Of a stretch of DNA of 64,000 nucleotides, positions 37,336 to 48,822 are shown piece by piece; the first letter of the stretch is position 1, and each line of letters begins with the position of its first letter. The stretch covers positions 124,001 to 188,000 of the forward strand of contig JAIGNY010002010.1 of the NCBI GenBank assembly GCA_020152595.1, read 5' to 3'. The notes beneath the pieces are model-generated. The model saw only the letters and a program-made list of their open reading frames with translations, was not told the origin of the DNA and did not search any database. The stretch comes from Chiridota heheva (lineage: Eukaryota > Echinodermata > Holothuroidea > Apodida > Chiridotidae). The position numbers and the translations under genes were made by a program.

Positions 37336-38698
37336 GAGGAATTGATCCTAGATGAAGAAAGGGGTAATCGGAGGAATGGATCCTAGATGAAGAAAAGGGT
37401 AATCGGAGGAATTAATCCTAGATGAAGAAAGGGGTACTCGGAGGAATTGATCCTAGATTAAGAAAGGGGTAATCAAAGGAATTGATCCTAGATTAGAAAA
37501 GGGGTAATCGGAGAAATTGATCCTAGATAAGGAAAGGGGTAATTGGAGGAATTGATCCTAGATTAAGAAAGGGGTAATCAAAGGAATTGATCCTAGATTA
37601 AGAAAGGGGTAATCGGAGGAATTGATCCTAGATAAAGAAAAGAGTAATCGGATAAATTGATCCTAGATTAAGAAAGGGGTAATCGGAGGAATTGATTCTA
37701 GATGAAGAAAGGGGTTATCAGAGGAATTGATCCTAGATGTAGAAAGAGGTAATCAGAAGAATTGATCCTAGATGAAGAAAGGAGTAATCGGAGGAATTAA
37801 TCCTAGATGAAGAAAGCGGTAATCGGGGGAATTGATCCTAGATGAAGAAAGCGGTAATCGGAGAAATTGATCCTAGATTAAGAAAGGGGTTATCAGAGGA
37901 ATTGATCCTAGATGTAGAAAGGGGTAATCGGAGGAATTGATCCTAGATGAAGAAAGTGGTAATCGGAGGAATTGATCCTAGATGAAGAAAGCGGTAATCG
38001 GAGGAATTGATCCTAGATTAAGAAAGGGGTAATCAAAGGAATTGATCCTAGATTAAGAAAGGGGTAATCGGAGGAATTGATCCTAGATAAAGAAAAGAGT
38101 AATCGGATAAATTGATCCTAGATTAAGAAAGGGGTAATCGGAGGAATTGATTCTAGATGAAGAAAGGGGTTATCAGAGGAATTGATCCTAGATGTAGAAA
38201 GAGGTAATCAGAGGAATTGATCCTAGATGAAGAAAGGGGTAATCGGAGGAATTGATCCTAGATGAAGAAAGCGGTAATCGGAGGAATTGATCCTAGATTA
38301 AGAAAGGGGTTATCAGAGGAATTGATCCTAGATGTAGAAAGGGGTAATCGGAGGAATTGATCCTAGATTAAGAAAGGGGTTATCAGAGGAATTGATCCTA
38401 GATGTAGAAAGGGATAATTGGAGGAATTGATCCAAGATGAAGAAAGTGGTAATCGGAGAAATTGATCCTAGATTAAGAAAGGGGTAATCAAAGGAATTGA
38501 TCCTAGATTAAGAAAGGGGTAATCGGAGGAATTGATCCTAGATAAAGAAAAGAGTAATCAGATAAATTGATCCTAGATTAAGAAAGGGGTAATCGGAGGA
38601 ATTGATCCTAGATGAAGAAAGGGGTAATCAGAGGAATCGATCCTAGATGAAGAAAGGGGTAATCAGAGGAATTGATCCTAGATGAAAGGGGTAATCGG
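37336..38698. repeat. 34-bp minisatellite, about 40 copies
   Basis: The unit contains GGAATTGATCCTAGAT and then AAGAAAGGGGTAATCGGA. Variants (GATTAAG, GATGTAG, AGAGTAATCGGATAA) recur in blocks, and a set of units at about 37540-37930 resembles another at 38020-38350, implying block duplication. It starts 70 bp upstream (in gene direction) of the exon A acceptor. Confidence 0.97.
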
Positions 38699-38756
38699 GG
38701 ACACCTTGAGCTTCTTTGAAGGTGCATCTTACAGTATGACTTAAAATGTATTAGAC

Positions 38757-39354
38757 CAGTCTGGTTCATACTCCTGATTGATCAGAGAACAGTTTTGGTC
38801 TCCCGATCAGGAGATACTTACGTAAGTATCCCACAATGCATCTATCCACATTCAAATTTGTATAGAAATCATATAAGAGTCAGACAAATTTTGAGCGCGG
38901 GGAACGTAACCACTACACAGGGTTCAAATTTTTTTCTCCGTATAAAATAATGGCATATGAATTATCTTTTCACTGTGCGCTTTTAAAATATATCGTGGAA
39001 TATTCAAGAAATTTGAAGAAAAGTGTTAACTTCTTAGGTGTTACCATTAGGCAGTCACGCTTTAACGGGATTTTCTGTTTGAAGTTGGGTTCGGAAATTA
39101 TTTTTACTTACATGTAATAAATATTACAAGAATCAAATAACACTTTCGAATTTTCATTTCATTTTAACAAAGTGTAGATTTAGGTAATAATACACACATA
39201 AACCTACTATGCTAAAGACTATGACGAAGCTTTATTATTGAATAGACTCATACTGCACATGTCCCGATTTAGATCTCCTCAGCCTGATCAGGAGTACTGC
39301 ACATGTCCCGATCTCCCAAACTATGAGATCTGATCAGGAGTACGAACCATACTG
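38757..39354. mobile_element. CAGT-ended element, copy 2, 598 bp with TAGAC duplication
   Basis: The left end CAGTCTGGTTCATACTCCTG and the inverted right end CAGTATGGTTCGTACTCCTG match in 17 of 20 positions. Both ends are flanked by TAGAC, a 5 bp target duplication. Body sequence is shared, inverted, with 33800-34146. No coding region is present, so it is non-autonomous. Confidence 0.85.
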
Positions 39355-39420
39355 TAGACCATGGAGTTTCACATCTTCTATGGCCACCTACACAATGCTT
39401 AATATTTATCTATATATATT

Positions 39421-39550
<130 letters not shown>

Positions 39551-39580
39551 AAAACAAATTTATATATATATATATATATT

Positions 39581-40146
39581 AAAAAAAAAAATTTGGTGAT
39601 GTTCTTTGCTTCATTTCAATCAGCTAAAAAGTAAACTTATCTACATACATATTGTTACTGTAGAATAGTATGGCAAAATCTGTTCCCCCTTTAAAGAATT
39701 GTAGGAGCTAATCATGTGAAAAGCAATGGATTTACACAAAACACTACAATAGAGGGTACAAGATGTTCATTCATAACGTAACACAAATTGACATACAAAT
39801 TTGTGCCACAAATTTAATCCTGAAAATTCATAAAAGCTGTAAAATTGCCACTTACAGTATTTATATGTACAGAGACGCTGGTGAGATTTTTTTCTGTCAT
39901 TTGTTTTTAACAAATTTAAAGCAATTTAGCCCAATTGTACAATTTTTAAGCAAATTTTCCAACTCAGAAATTTCTAAGCTTATAAAATGCATCATCCTTT
40001 TAGTGCATGGTTAACTTTTTCACTGTGTACATTAAATTTCACACTCAAGTATCAATACATGGTAATATGGTAATGTGATGAAATGTTTTTGAAAATGTGT
40101 CAGAAAATGCAGATTTTTATCTCCATGGTCAGAAGCATCAACCTGC
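39581..40146. other. sequence without recognisable feature
   Basis: A/T-rich; an open frame at 39763-40014 has no recognisable motif. No element ends seen. Confidence 0.4.
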
Positions 40147-40631
40147 CAGTCCGGAAGCATGCCTATTAATAGGAACATTTATAACACTCGAGAATATTGA
40201 AGTCATGCAGTCATATTGTTCAGATGTTGCGATAAAAAGTTTTTAATTCATGTACTTGGAGTATTAAAAATCAAAATGTTGAAAAACATATGAATTTTCA
40301 TAATGGCCGTTTCATGCCTAAAATCTAGCTCTATTGTCTATTGCATCTAATATTTCAAAAACGGTGTGGTAAATATATCAAATGGGAATGGAAAAGTTAT
40401 AGCCATGACAGTACTGAAGGTATTTTCATAATTTTAATTTCCCACTAACAAAGATATTTTTCCCAGACGTATTTCAAATTTGAAAAATGTAACATTGCAT
40501 AAGGCTTTAACGTTAGGATACATGTAGCAATGGATCATGGGAAATATCACAAAATGGTGGTTTCCATGTAGCAAAATGTTCCCATCAATAGGAACATTTA
40601 TATTCTCATTAACAGGCATGCTACCGGACTG
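40147..40631. mobile_element. CAGT-ended element, copy 3, 485 bp with CCTGC duplication
   Basis: The left end CAGTCCGGAAGCATGCCTAT and the inverted right end CAGTCCGGTAGCATGCCTGT match in 18 of 20 positions. CCTGC flanks both sides as an exact 5 bp target duplication. Only the first bases are shared with the 38757 copy, so this is a separate subfamily of the same end type. Confidence 0.85.
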
Positions 40632-42674
40632 CCTGCAGGCCATCATTAAAAAGTTGTTCATTTTGAGTACATGCAACCGAACAAAATTGCTACATGTACC
40701 AATTGCACTGGAATAATTTTTTGTCAATTTAATCTAAAATAATAGCACTTCAATGTATAAAGGTAATAAAACATTGGAATTTGGTCAAAAAACAAATGAT
40801 TGCTTACCTACTGACCCACTTTTTCAGAACAAGATAATTTACTTTAATACTCAAAACATTTTTATTTTTTTTTGTTTAAGCCTGGTCCCACATTCTGCAG
40901 CTGAAACTTTGGTACAATTACAAAGAAACAGTAATCACTTATACAATACGTGTAAAACCCAAATATCATATTACACACAAGCAGACTGCTGGGAGCTGCC
41001 ATATTTTTTTAAATAGCAACTACTGTACCTGTACATTCCAAAGGCTAAATGTTCTTAGAAATACCATGGATTTTTTTTTTTTGTGGAGAAATTCTTCCAT
41101 ACTGTACATATTACATGTTTCCTATTCACAATCAGTTCTTTAGCTACCGACATTTGCAATCCATAAAATTGATTAGATATTGATTACTGTGTGTGGTTAA
41201 ACAATGTTTAATTTGATTTATTAATGAATTGAAAAATCTGTAGCTGAACAATGTACAGTAGTTGTTTACATCAACTGAACATCGATGGGAGGGTTGAAAA
41301 AATACAATGTGATAAAATATAGGGCTCACCTGAAACTCGATTTATAGGGGCACTTAAGGTCAATGGGAGCAAACAACAATTGGTTGGTTTGTTGATGTTT
41401 AATGGCACAGCGACAGTCAGAGTCAAATGAGCCAAATTCTGGAGGGAAAAAAGGCTCATAACCTCAGCTGAAAACTCCCAGAAATGTAATTATGATCCAA
41501 TTTGTAATAGGCCTACTATTTCACAAAAAACAACAACTAAATTTTGCACCCTGGGATGGCTGGAAACGATTAAAAAACACAGTTTTTTGCGCAGTCCGTC
41601 ACACTATAATAGTACCTATTACGCAAAAATATCATTTCTTCGTAATACTGTAGGTACTTTCATAGTGTAACGTTTAAGGCCTAAATTTTTCCACAAAAAC
41701 ACCTCGTTTTCAGCCATTCCAGGGTGGGGATTTGTTTTGTTTTCTGATATATCATGACAAAACCGACAGTTAGATTTCTGGGAGTTTTTAGTTGAGGTGC
41801 GCAATTTCGGTTGAAATCATGAAAAATGGTGTTTTCTCCCATGCATTGTCCGTAATGATAAGTGCCCCTATTGTTTCCAAGCCTCAAGAATGACCTAGAA
41901 TAACTTCAAACAAGTTTCAAAAGGGCGCATCCAGGATCCAGACTGGTCCAAATGCAACTTTTAAAATGGCACCTCCTTCCCTCATCTGCACAATTTTAAA
42001 GGGGCACCCTCTGCCCCCTTACTCTTGGGCCAGGGGAAATGAAACAAATTACCTCAAAATTGGCCAACAAATTTCTGAAAACGAGCAAAATTATCGGAAA
42101 ATAAGCATTTTCTGGAAATTAGAAAATAGTAGGTCTACCCAAAAATGAAAGTAATTGTCACAAAAATGTTTTGAAAATCAGAGAAAATTGTCCAGAACTG
42201 AAGGAAATTACTCTAAAATTGGCCAAAAAGTTCCCCCAAAAAAGCATTTTTTTTTTTAAATGAGCAAAATTTCATGAAAATGTTCTGAAAATCAAAGAAA
42301 ATTGTCCAGAAATAAAGCAAAATTTCTGAATTGAAAGCAAAAATTTACTGGGGGAACAGATGGAGCATATAACAAGTCAAAAATTCCCCCTTCCTCCCCC
42401 TCCCCCTACCCACCTTTAAGAATTTCTTTGTAAAGGCACTGGATTTATGCATAAGTTACAGTCTTTATATATAGCCTTGCAAACAAAAAACAAGTTATTG
42501 TGGATAAGATTACTGCAAGCCAGGTTATGGGTCTAATTCGACAGGGGACTCGTGCTGAGTTTCAAAGGTGTTTTTTATCAGAGTTATAAACCCTTTAATT
42601 TTCCAGCCAGAGATTTAATAGCATTATATGCATAAAATAACATATTTAAGCTATTTAGCCATTCTTAATAAGCT
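40632..42674. other. sequence with low-complexity part, no gene recognised
   Basis: The stretch 41395-41430 holds a diverged GTTGATGTTTAATGGCACAG repeat fragment. The stretch 41930-42420 is low-complexity with recurring AAAATTGGCC and GAAAATTGTCCAGAA words. No splice-bounded exon was found, and the first exon of the carrier gene was not located here. Confidence 0.4.
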
Positions 42675-42950
42675 TTTAATAGGTTTTTTTCAAACCCAAT
42701 TAAGAGCCCAAATGAGCTATCAAGTATAAACGTTATACCCCAATTGGACTACACATTGGGAGAAATCCAAAACGGGATATCAAGCTTGATTAGCATATGT
42801 GCCAGACGGTTTTAATAGGTTTTTTTAAAACACAATTTGTAGCCCAAATGAGCTATCAAGTACAAACGTTTTACCCCAATTGGACTACACATTGGGAGAA
42901 ATCCAAAATGGGATATCAAGCTTGATTAGCATATAAGCCAGACGGTATTT
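42675..42950. repeat. two-copy tandem duplication, unit about 137 bp
   Basis: Both copies share CCCAATTGGACTACACATTG, GGATATCAAGCTTGATTAGC and GCCAGACGGT, with about 10% difference. Confidence 0.9.
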
Positions 42951-43713
42951 GATGCTCCAGCTAATGAAAATATAGCTTTATTTTAATGGGAGATATTCGG
43001 TGGTATTTACCGAGCCAATGTTATTATATATGCTAAATTTCTTCGGATTGCGCCGAGTGAAATTTGAGTATTTCAAACATTTTTAGTGAATTTTGGAATG
43101 CAGAATTCGTTAAAACTAGGCTACGCAACAATATGAACTGTTAATTTATCAACATTTCAATCTATTTAATGCAAACATAGCAACACAGTAAAATATCCAA
43201 AAAACGCTTAGGATATGATAAACACTGCAAAAATCCGAACATATCCGAGTCGAGCTAAAAATTGTTGATGAAATTAATTTTGTCTAAATTCCCACAAAAT
43301 CTTGACTTGGGTACCATAGATTTTCTAAACTCCCATCAGTAAAACAAAATAAAACTTTTAATAAGGTATAATTATAGGTAATTATAATTTTACACTTGAA
43401 GAAAATTTGTGGAAAAAAATTCATAAGAAAATTTCAATTAATTTTCTTTAAAATATATTAAGGTTAAGAAAGGGAGGATGAGATGTTAACCTTCCACAGT
43501 ATTCATACTAATCATATCTACATATACAGTATACAACAAAACTGTAACAGAACATCAATAATTTCTTTACAATTTTGCTACTGTATTTCATAATTTGCTT
43601 GATCACTGAAATGACTCATAGTTGAAATAAAATAAGGCATACATACATGCAGCAAAAGAATTGAGGTATAAAGAAGGTAAAAAGACTTTTATGACTAATA
43701 ATGTCAACACTTT
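42951..43713. other. sequence without recognisable feature
   Basis: A/T-rich, no array or coding exon. The last 70 bp before the transposon resemble 28615-28665 (GAGGTATAAAGAAGGTAAAA-like), suggesting another dispersed repeat fragment. Confidence 0.4.
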
Positions 43714-43760
43714 AAAGGAGACATAAAGTTTGATATCATTATTATTACATATGATAGAGG
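43714..43760 (+). repeat. left terminal inverted repeat of the 7.7 kb transposon
   Basis: It begins AAAGGAGACATAAAGTTTGA and pairs imperfectly over about 45 bp with the right end. Confidence 0.85.
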
Positions 43761-43848
43761 ATACAAAGCTTAACCAACTGCCAAAAACAGCATGTCAAAA
43801 TCTTATTCCTATCTCAAGTTATTCATGTTTGAAGTCGACGCATGAAGG

Positions 43849-44220
43849 CTGCCATTTTCTTTATAGTCTGGTTGCAAATAGCAAAAAGATGCTTCTAAAT
43901 CGATTTGCTAAACATTTTGGGTACAAGCTGGAAACAGGTCCATATAGATAAAATAGGTATAGGAGATAACAAAAATACCTGTTTCCAATTTTTCTTTTTT
44001 TTTTGGCGCCATTTTGAATTTCAAAATGGTCGCTTTATTGAACATAGTATATATAAATTATCTCAACTTTTATGTTAGATACAGGACTATTGTAGGTATT
44101 ATGTTAGCTTTTTATGGTAGATGACTTTATAAGACAATTTTAGATGTTTCTCATTTATCTAAAAATGGCAATCAGCTAAAAAACAAAATGGCGATTAAGA
44201 AAATCAAAATGGCCGCTATA
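43849..44220. repeat. left subterminal ATGGC/GCCAT motif cluster
   Basis: GGCTGCCATTTT (43849), GGCGCCATTTTGAATTTCAA with AAAATGGTCGC (44004-44034), AAAATGGCAATC (44162), AAAATGGCGATT (44185) and AAAATGGCCGC (44207) lie in one arm in both orientations. Such clusters often serve as transposase-binding sites. Confidence 0.6.
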
Positions 44221-45129
44221 ATAAATTGTCAAAAATAATATATTTTTAAATTTTACTTCTAGCTGAACAATTTTGCAAACAATTTGATTAACTCCTAAGT
44301 TTGCAACATTTTGATAGTTTTATATCAGATGCATCTGGCAACCATGTGACAGAAATTTTAGCACTGCTGCAGTAATATATGTCACACGCATGTGCTCTCA
44401 AGATTAATGCAAAATAGAGGTAAGATATCTGCATTTTTAAAGATAGGTGCAAGGCTAGGTTTATTAAACATGTCAAATGAATATAGAAAATATGTGCTAT
44501 ATATGTTCAGATCGAAATTATCCGCTAACAAGGTAAAACATCATGTTCAGTGTTACTGTTGTACCTACATATATCAGTTCTACGACAAATGTAAAATACT
44601 TAAGAATATAATTGTATTCATATAAATTTGCATTAAGTAGAGATTACCATCAAATGCATGCCTGACGTTACCTTAAGATAATAATCCGAGACCTAACTAC
44701 AATTCAATTCAATCTGACAATGTTAGATTTACTAGCAAACTTCCAGCAATGAGTATACACCTTAGAAATTGTACATGGCCGTTTGTTTGAACATGTTTTC
44801 AAAATACCTGACATTTGGTTAGTATCATTACTTTAACAAAGGCTTCATGGAGGGAAGGACTGAGTGTATGTTATAGATAGAGGTGCGACTGGGCAATAAC
44901 AACTTGTATTTGTCTGAAATTTGTATCCCTGTCCTCCTTTTAATTTTTGTTCTAATGAGCTTTTCAAAATCCTTTTAATACCACTCAATTTTGTATTGGT
45001 TTAACCCATGGACCAGTGCCTTGTTAAATCTTATGATTGCATATATATCCTACATTTGACAAAATACATCAGTTTGGTTTCTTACAAAGGAGTAAAACAT
45101 CTTTTAACTTTCCCTCCAAGATTATCAAG

Positions 45130-45853
45130 ATGGAGTCTGCAGCTTTAATCAGAAAAAGAGTGACAGAGTCTGAAATTGAGTGGGAAATTGCATCTTGTGT
45201 CAAGAGGTTAGGTTCCCTAAGAAAAACATCTTTTGTCGTCGGCTACACCAGAAGGAATTGCCCGAGTAATTGAAAGTGCCCTGGAAAAGAGAAATACAAT
45301 GACACTAAGTTTATAGGACGCACTAGACCGTTTGAAAATAGTCAACCCACGGGAAACTGACAAAAATGTTCTTTGGCATAGACCCTGCTATAGCGTATTT
45401 ACAAACCAAGCTCACATAAATCGTCTCAAAAGCAAAGGTCAGCGAAATATTACCATTTCATCTAGAGAGTCAACTCCCCTGGAAGATGAAACTAATCTGA
45501 AAAATTCATCAAGATCGAGAAGATCATCGCTGCCTTCGGTAGACTGGAACAAGTGCATGTACTGCCAGGATGATATACCTTACTCTCATTTACGTCAAGT
45601 TCAGACTTTCCCAACATCAGAAAAAGTCCTGACCCTCGCTCAGTTTGATAGCGTAATGAGACACAGATTAGCTGGAGTACATGATCTTATAGCTGCAGAG
45701 ACCAAGTATCATTTGAAATGTTATACATGTTTTTTGAAGAAGTACAGTAAGCTTAAAGAAAACCAAGATAACATTCCAGAAACAATTTGCTTTGAAAATG
45801 TAATGGCTGATCTTGAAAAAGGTGTTGCTGAGATGGACACATTTATACATTAA
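45130..45853 (+). pseudogene. transposon protein, N-terminal part with putative zinc-binding motifs
   Basis: The first ATG that fits is at 45130 (MESAALIRKRVTESEIEWEI). After a frameshift near 45240 and an in-frame TAG near 45315, the frame continues as one open stretch to TAA at 45853. It contains WHRPCYSVFTN, then CMYCQDDI and, 60 residues later, YHLKCYTCFLKKYSK. The C-x2-C and H-x3-C-x2-C spacing suggests a zinc-binding domain typical of DNA-binding N-termini of transposases. The fold is inferred, not proven. Confidence 0.65.
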
Positions 45854-45879
45854 CAAGCATTTGGGAACAATATTCTAAT

Positions 45880-46905
45880 ATGCTTCTCACAGATTTTGCG
45901 ATGGTTTCAGGGGTTTACAGAAGTAATAGGTTCAAGGAGAAAATACAGAGGTATCTTGGTGATAATGTGATTTTTGTTCAACCCTTGTGTACTACAGATC
46001 CAGCTAGTATGTCCTTCTGTGGCTCAAGATATGGCTATGGAAAAATTTGTAGAAGATATGACAGAGGTGCAAGGAATAGATATTTGTGAGGCTTCTATGA
46101 GTAACCAAGTAGAAAATGACGACACTGATATTTTAAGCGGGATTTTTAAAGTGGCTGTAAAACTACGTCGGGACATTGAAGCTACAGCTAGTCATGACCG
46201 TTGGAGGAATTGATGAGGAACATGCGCAGATGGTAGTGCCAGATAATCTTTACTTTCTTATTCGTCTTCTCTGCAATGAAGATGTATTTGATGTTGAAAA
46301 TGAGAGTCAAAAGGAGAATGCTCTTAGAACGAAAATTCTCAGTATTTGTCAAGACATCATTTTTCTTGCTTCTGGAGGGCAGAAACTAACACCAAAGCAT
46401 ATTGGTCTTGGCGTTACTATTCACCAGGCCACGAGGTCAAAAGGGCTCATAAAACTTCTCCATGCAGCAGGTCATTCTATCAGCTATGAGCATGTTATTC
46501 AGATTGACAAAGCCATTGCCGATGATGCTCTTCAGCGTTACAATGACCATGGAAAAGTGATGATACCACGTAATTTTACCACTTGGGAAAATTGTGGATA
46601 TGTCCGTTATGCAGACGACAATATCGATATCAATGAAGAAACACTCAGTGGTATGGACACTTTTCATGCAACACAATATGTGGCTCTTCTAAAAAAAGCA
46701 CCAAATGAGCCAAAAAGAGAAATAAATGTTAAGCTAAGATCCAACAGATCCAAAACAAGTCTTCCATCAGAAATGAGTGAGCTTCAAAACTCAAACATGC
46801 TTGCAGCCAAACTAGAACCAGTGATGCGAAAGATGTACAGCTCACTTGGTACGACCCAGACAAGGAAATGATAGCCAAAGCATTCTGCATGGACATGACA
46901 TGGAT
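45880..46905 (+). pseudogene. transposon protein, middle part (linker and conserved helical region)
   Basis: Three overlapping frames continue the protein: TDFAMVSGVYRSNRFKEKIQ with a following LGDNVIFVQP; then EKFVEDMTEVQGIDICEASM to LRRDIEATAS; then VPDNLYFLIRLLCNEDVF and SICQDIIFLASGGQKLTPKH, LLHAAGHSISYEHV, and DDNIDINEETLSGMDTFHAT. Shifts fall near 46000, 46200 and 46860. The order matches a large uncharacterised protein family that I recall from cnidarian, sponge and mollusc repeats. Confidence 0.65.
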
Positions 46906-47675
46906 TCTTTTTGCGACAAGAAAATCAGGAAAACCAACAAGTACCTGCCTGGAGTGGATTCAACCAGAAAGTGTCAAAGAATGATTTGCCACAAACTGAA
47001 GTTGGGCCTTTTCCAATAATCAATGCTCCTGCTCATGATTATGACACGATTTGGACAGTGATGAAAAATTGTCAAGCAATGACAAAGAAGCTAAATGCAA
47101 CATACACAGTAATTACCTTTGATGAAGCACTCTACAACAAAGCTAAAATGCTTCAATGGGAGAAGTTGGAAGATTGCAAAGATTTTGTTATCATGTTAGG
47201 AGGCTTCCACACACAGATGAATTTTTCAAAAGTGATTGGTCAGTTCATGCAAGGAGCTGGTCTCAATGATATATGGGTAGAGAGTGGAGTATTTGGAGAA
47301 AACACAGCAGAGAATATTCTCAAAGGAAAGGTGTGGAACAAAGTTACACGTGCACATAAACTTACACTTGAAGCACTTTGGACAATTCTTTGGCCAAAGT
47401 TTATTGTTTGGGCACAAGAGACTGAGAAGGAGTTAGGAAGCAAGTTGAGAGAAACAGCAGGGGGAAGATTATTGAAGGGTTTTCCAAAGATGATGATGAG
47501 CAGATAGAATCGACACTGGCATTATTCATTGAAGATATTGTACCCATATTAACACTTCTTGATGAATTTGATGCTGACCACAAGGACCTAACAACATTCC
47601 AATTTTGGAGGAAGTATATGCATCTTGTTACTATTCTTCTGAGATTTACCCGTGCTCTTGAGATGGAGACTGGGC
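46905..47675 (+). pseudogene. transposon protein, candidate RNase-H-like core
   Basis: The frame reads VPAWSGFNQKVSKNDLP, then DYDTIWTVMKNCQ, TYTVITFDEALYNKAKMLQW, DFVIMLGGFHTQMNFSKVIG, DIWVESGVFGENTAENIL and KVTRAHKLTLEALW. A strand-like segment ending in Asp (ITFDEALY), a later hydrophobic strand ending GGFH and a Glu in ESGVF are compatible with an RNase-H-like (DDE-type) arrangement. I infer this from the pattern only. A frameshift near 47465 moves the reading to GKIIEGFSKDDDEQIESTLA and on to FWRKYMHLVTILLRFTRALE. Confidence 0.6.
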
Positions 47676-48030
47676 GCTGTACCTTTCGTGTCGCTAGCTG
47701 AAATGTTACCCTGGTTTGCTCTCTTTGACCATGTTAATTACACCAGGTGGGGTATAATTTTTCTAGCAGATATGAAGATGCTACAGGAGACAGCACCAGA
47801 GGTTTACCAAGGCTTTGCAGATGGTGACTTGGTACTAAAGAAACTTCACAAAGATTCAATCAAATCCCTGATGACCAAGCACTTGAGCATATCAACAAAG
47901 CGGGGCAAAGTTGCGGTGGTTTAGTTGGCATTACCGCACAGAATCAGCACGCGAACGTTGGTGTCTTACATACAACGACGGGCTCAGCTCGCCAAGACAC
48001 AAAGAAAATGTATCATGTGACGAGTGAGCG
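47650..48030 (+). pseudogene. transposon protein, linker with NYTRW motif
   Basis: The frame from 47652 gives LPWFALFDHVNYTRWGIIFL and then ADMKMLQETAPEVYQGFADG. Another shift near 47860 leads to DQALEHINKAGQSCGGLVGI, and a further one to HARERWCLTYNDGLSS. The (N)Y.RW...YL.DM pattern is part of the same uncharacterised family. At least three breaks occur in 380 bp. Confidence 0.6.
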
Positions 48031-48033
48031 GAT

Positions 48034-48822
48034 TTGCAACATAAAGATCTGGGACCTAAGCGAATGGAAAGAGATCAGAAAGATATCACAAAACTTGTTC
48101 AAGAATTTGAGCGCTTTGATGTATTTTCCAATGATCCGTCAGACCTGATATCAATCACCACAGGAGATGTTGCTAGTACTGATGTGAAGAATGACTTTGT
48201 GAAAGCAGAGAAAACAGGAAAGAAGTTAATACACGACTTTGTGAATGACAGACTCATTAAAAAGACAACAAAGTTCCATGATAAAATCAAAAGACAGAAA
48301 CTTAACACGTTTGGTACAATGTACAGTCATACTGTAAATGTGGATAAAGTAAAAACAACCACTACCAAGGCACGCATCAATCTTTTACGTCAAGTGATTG
48401 TTGCATTAGATGCTGGACGTGAAGTTGATATAGATGGGTTGCTGGAACGTGAACTCTCACCTGTGCCTTTATCAATAGCAACTGTTGATGAAAAGCTGAG
48501 ATATCCATCAAGTAAATCAGATTTAGGCAAAATTCTAGATCAAGGTAAAGCACAGAATCTACCACCAGTCAGCAACAGTCCTACATGTACTATTGTGGAT
48601 GCTATGGCAGTAATTCAGTCTCTTGGCAATCATATAGGAGCAAAAACCTTTGGTGAATGGTGTGACAACTTTCAAAAGTCAATTTACAAACATTTTTCTG
48701 AGACATGCAACAGGGTGGACATTGTTTTTGATCAATATCTGGACAACTCCATTAAAGGTGGTACACGAAACAAGCGTGCAAGTGGAAAAAAACAAGGGGA
48801 TAGAAACCAGAGTAACCAGTAG
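48034..48822 (+). pseudogene. transposon protein, first half of FEN/XPG-like nuclease domain
   Basis: A 262-codon open stretch contains a charged helical region and, at its end, SPTCTIVDAMAVIQSLG, FGEWCDNF and RVDIVFDQYLDNSIKGGTRN-KR. An IVDAMA strand followed by VDIVFD..LDNSIK..TR.KR resembles the N-region of FEN1/XPG-type 5' nucleases, where Asp residues on these strands bind metal (compare VFDG..P..K). The frame breaks at about 48785 and continues in the next fragment. Confidence 0.65.
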
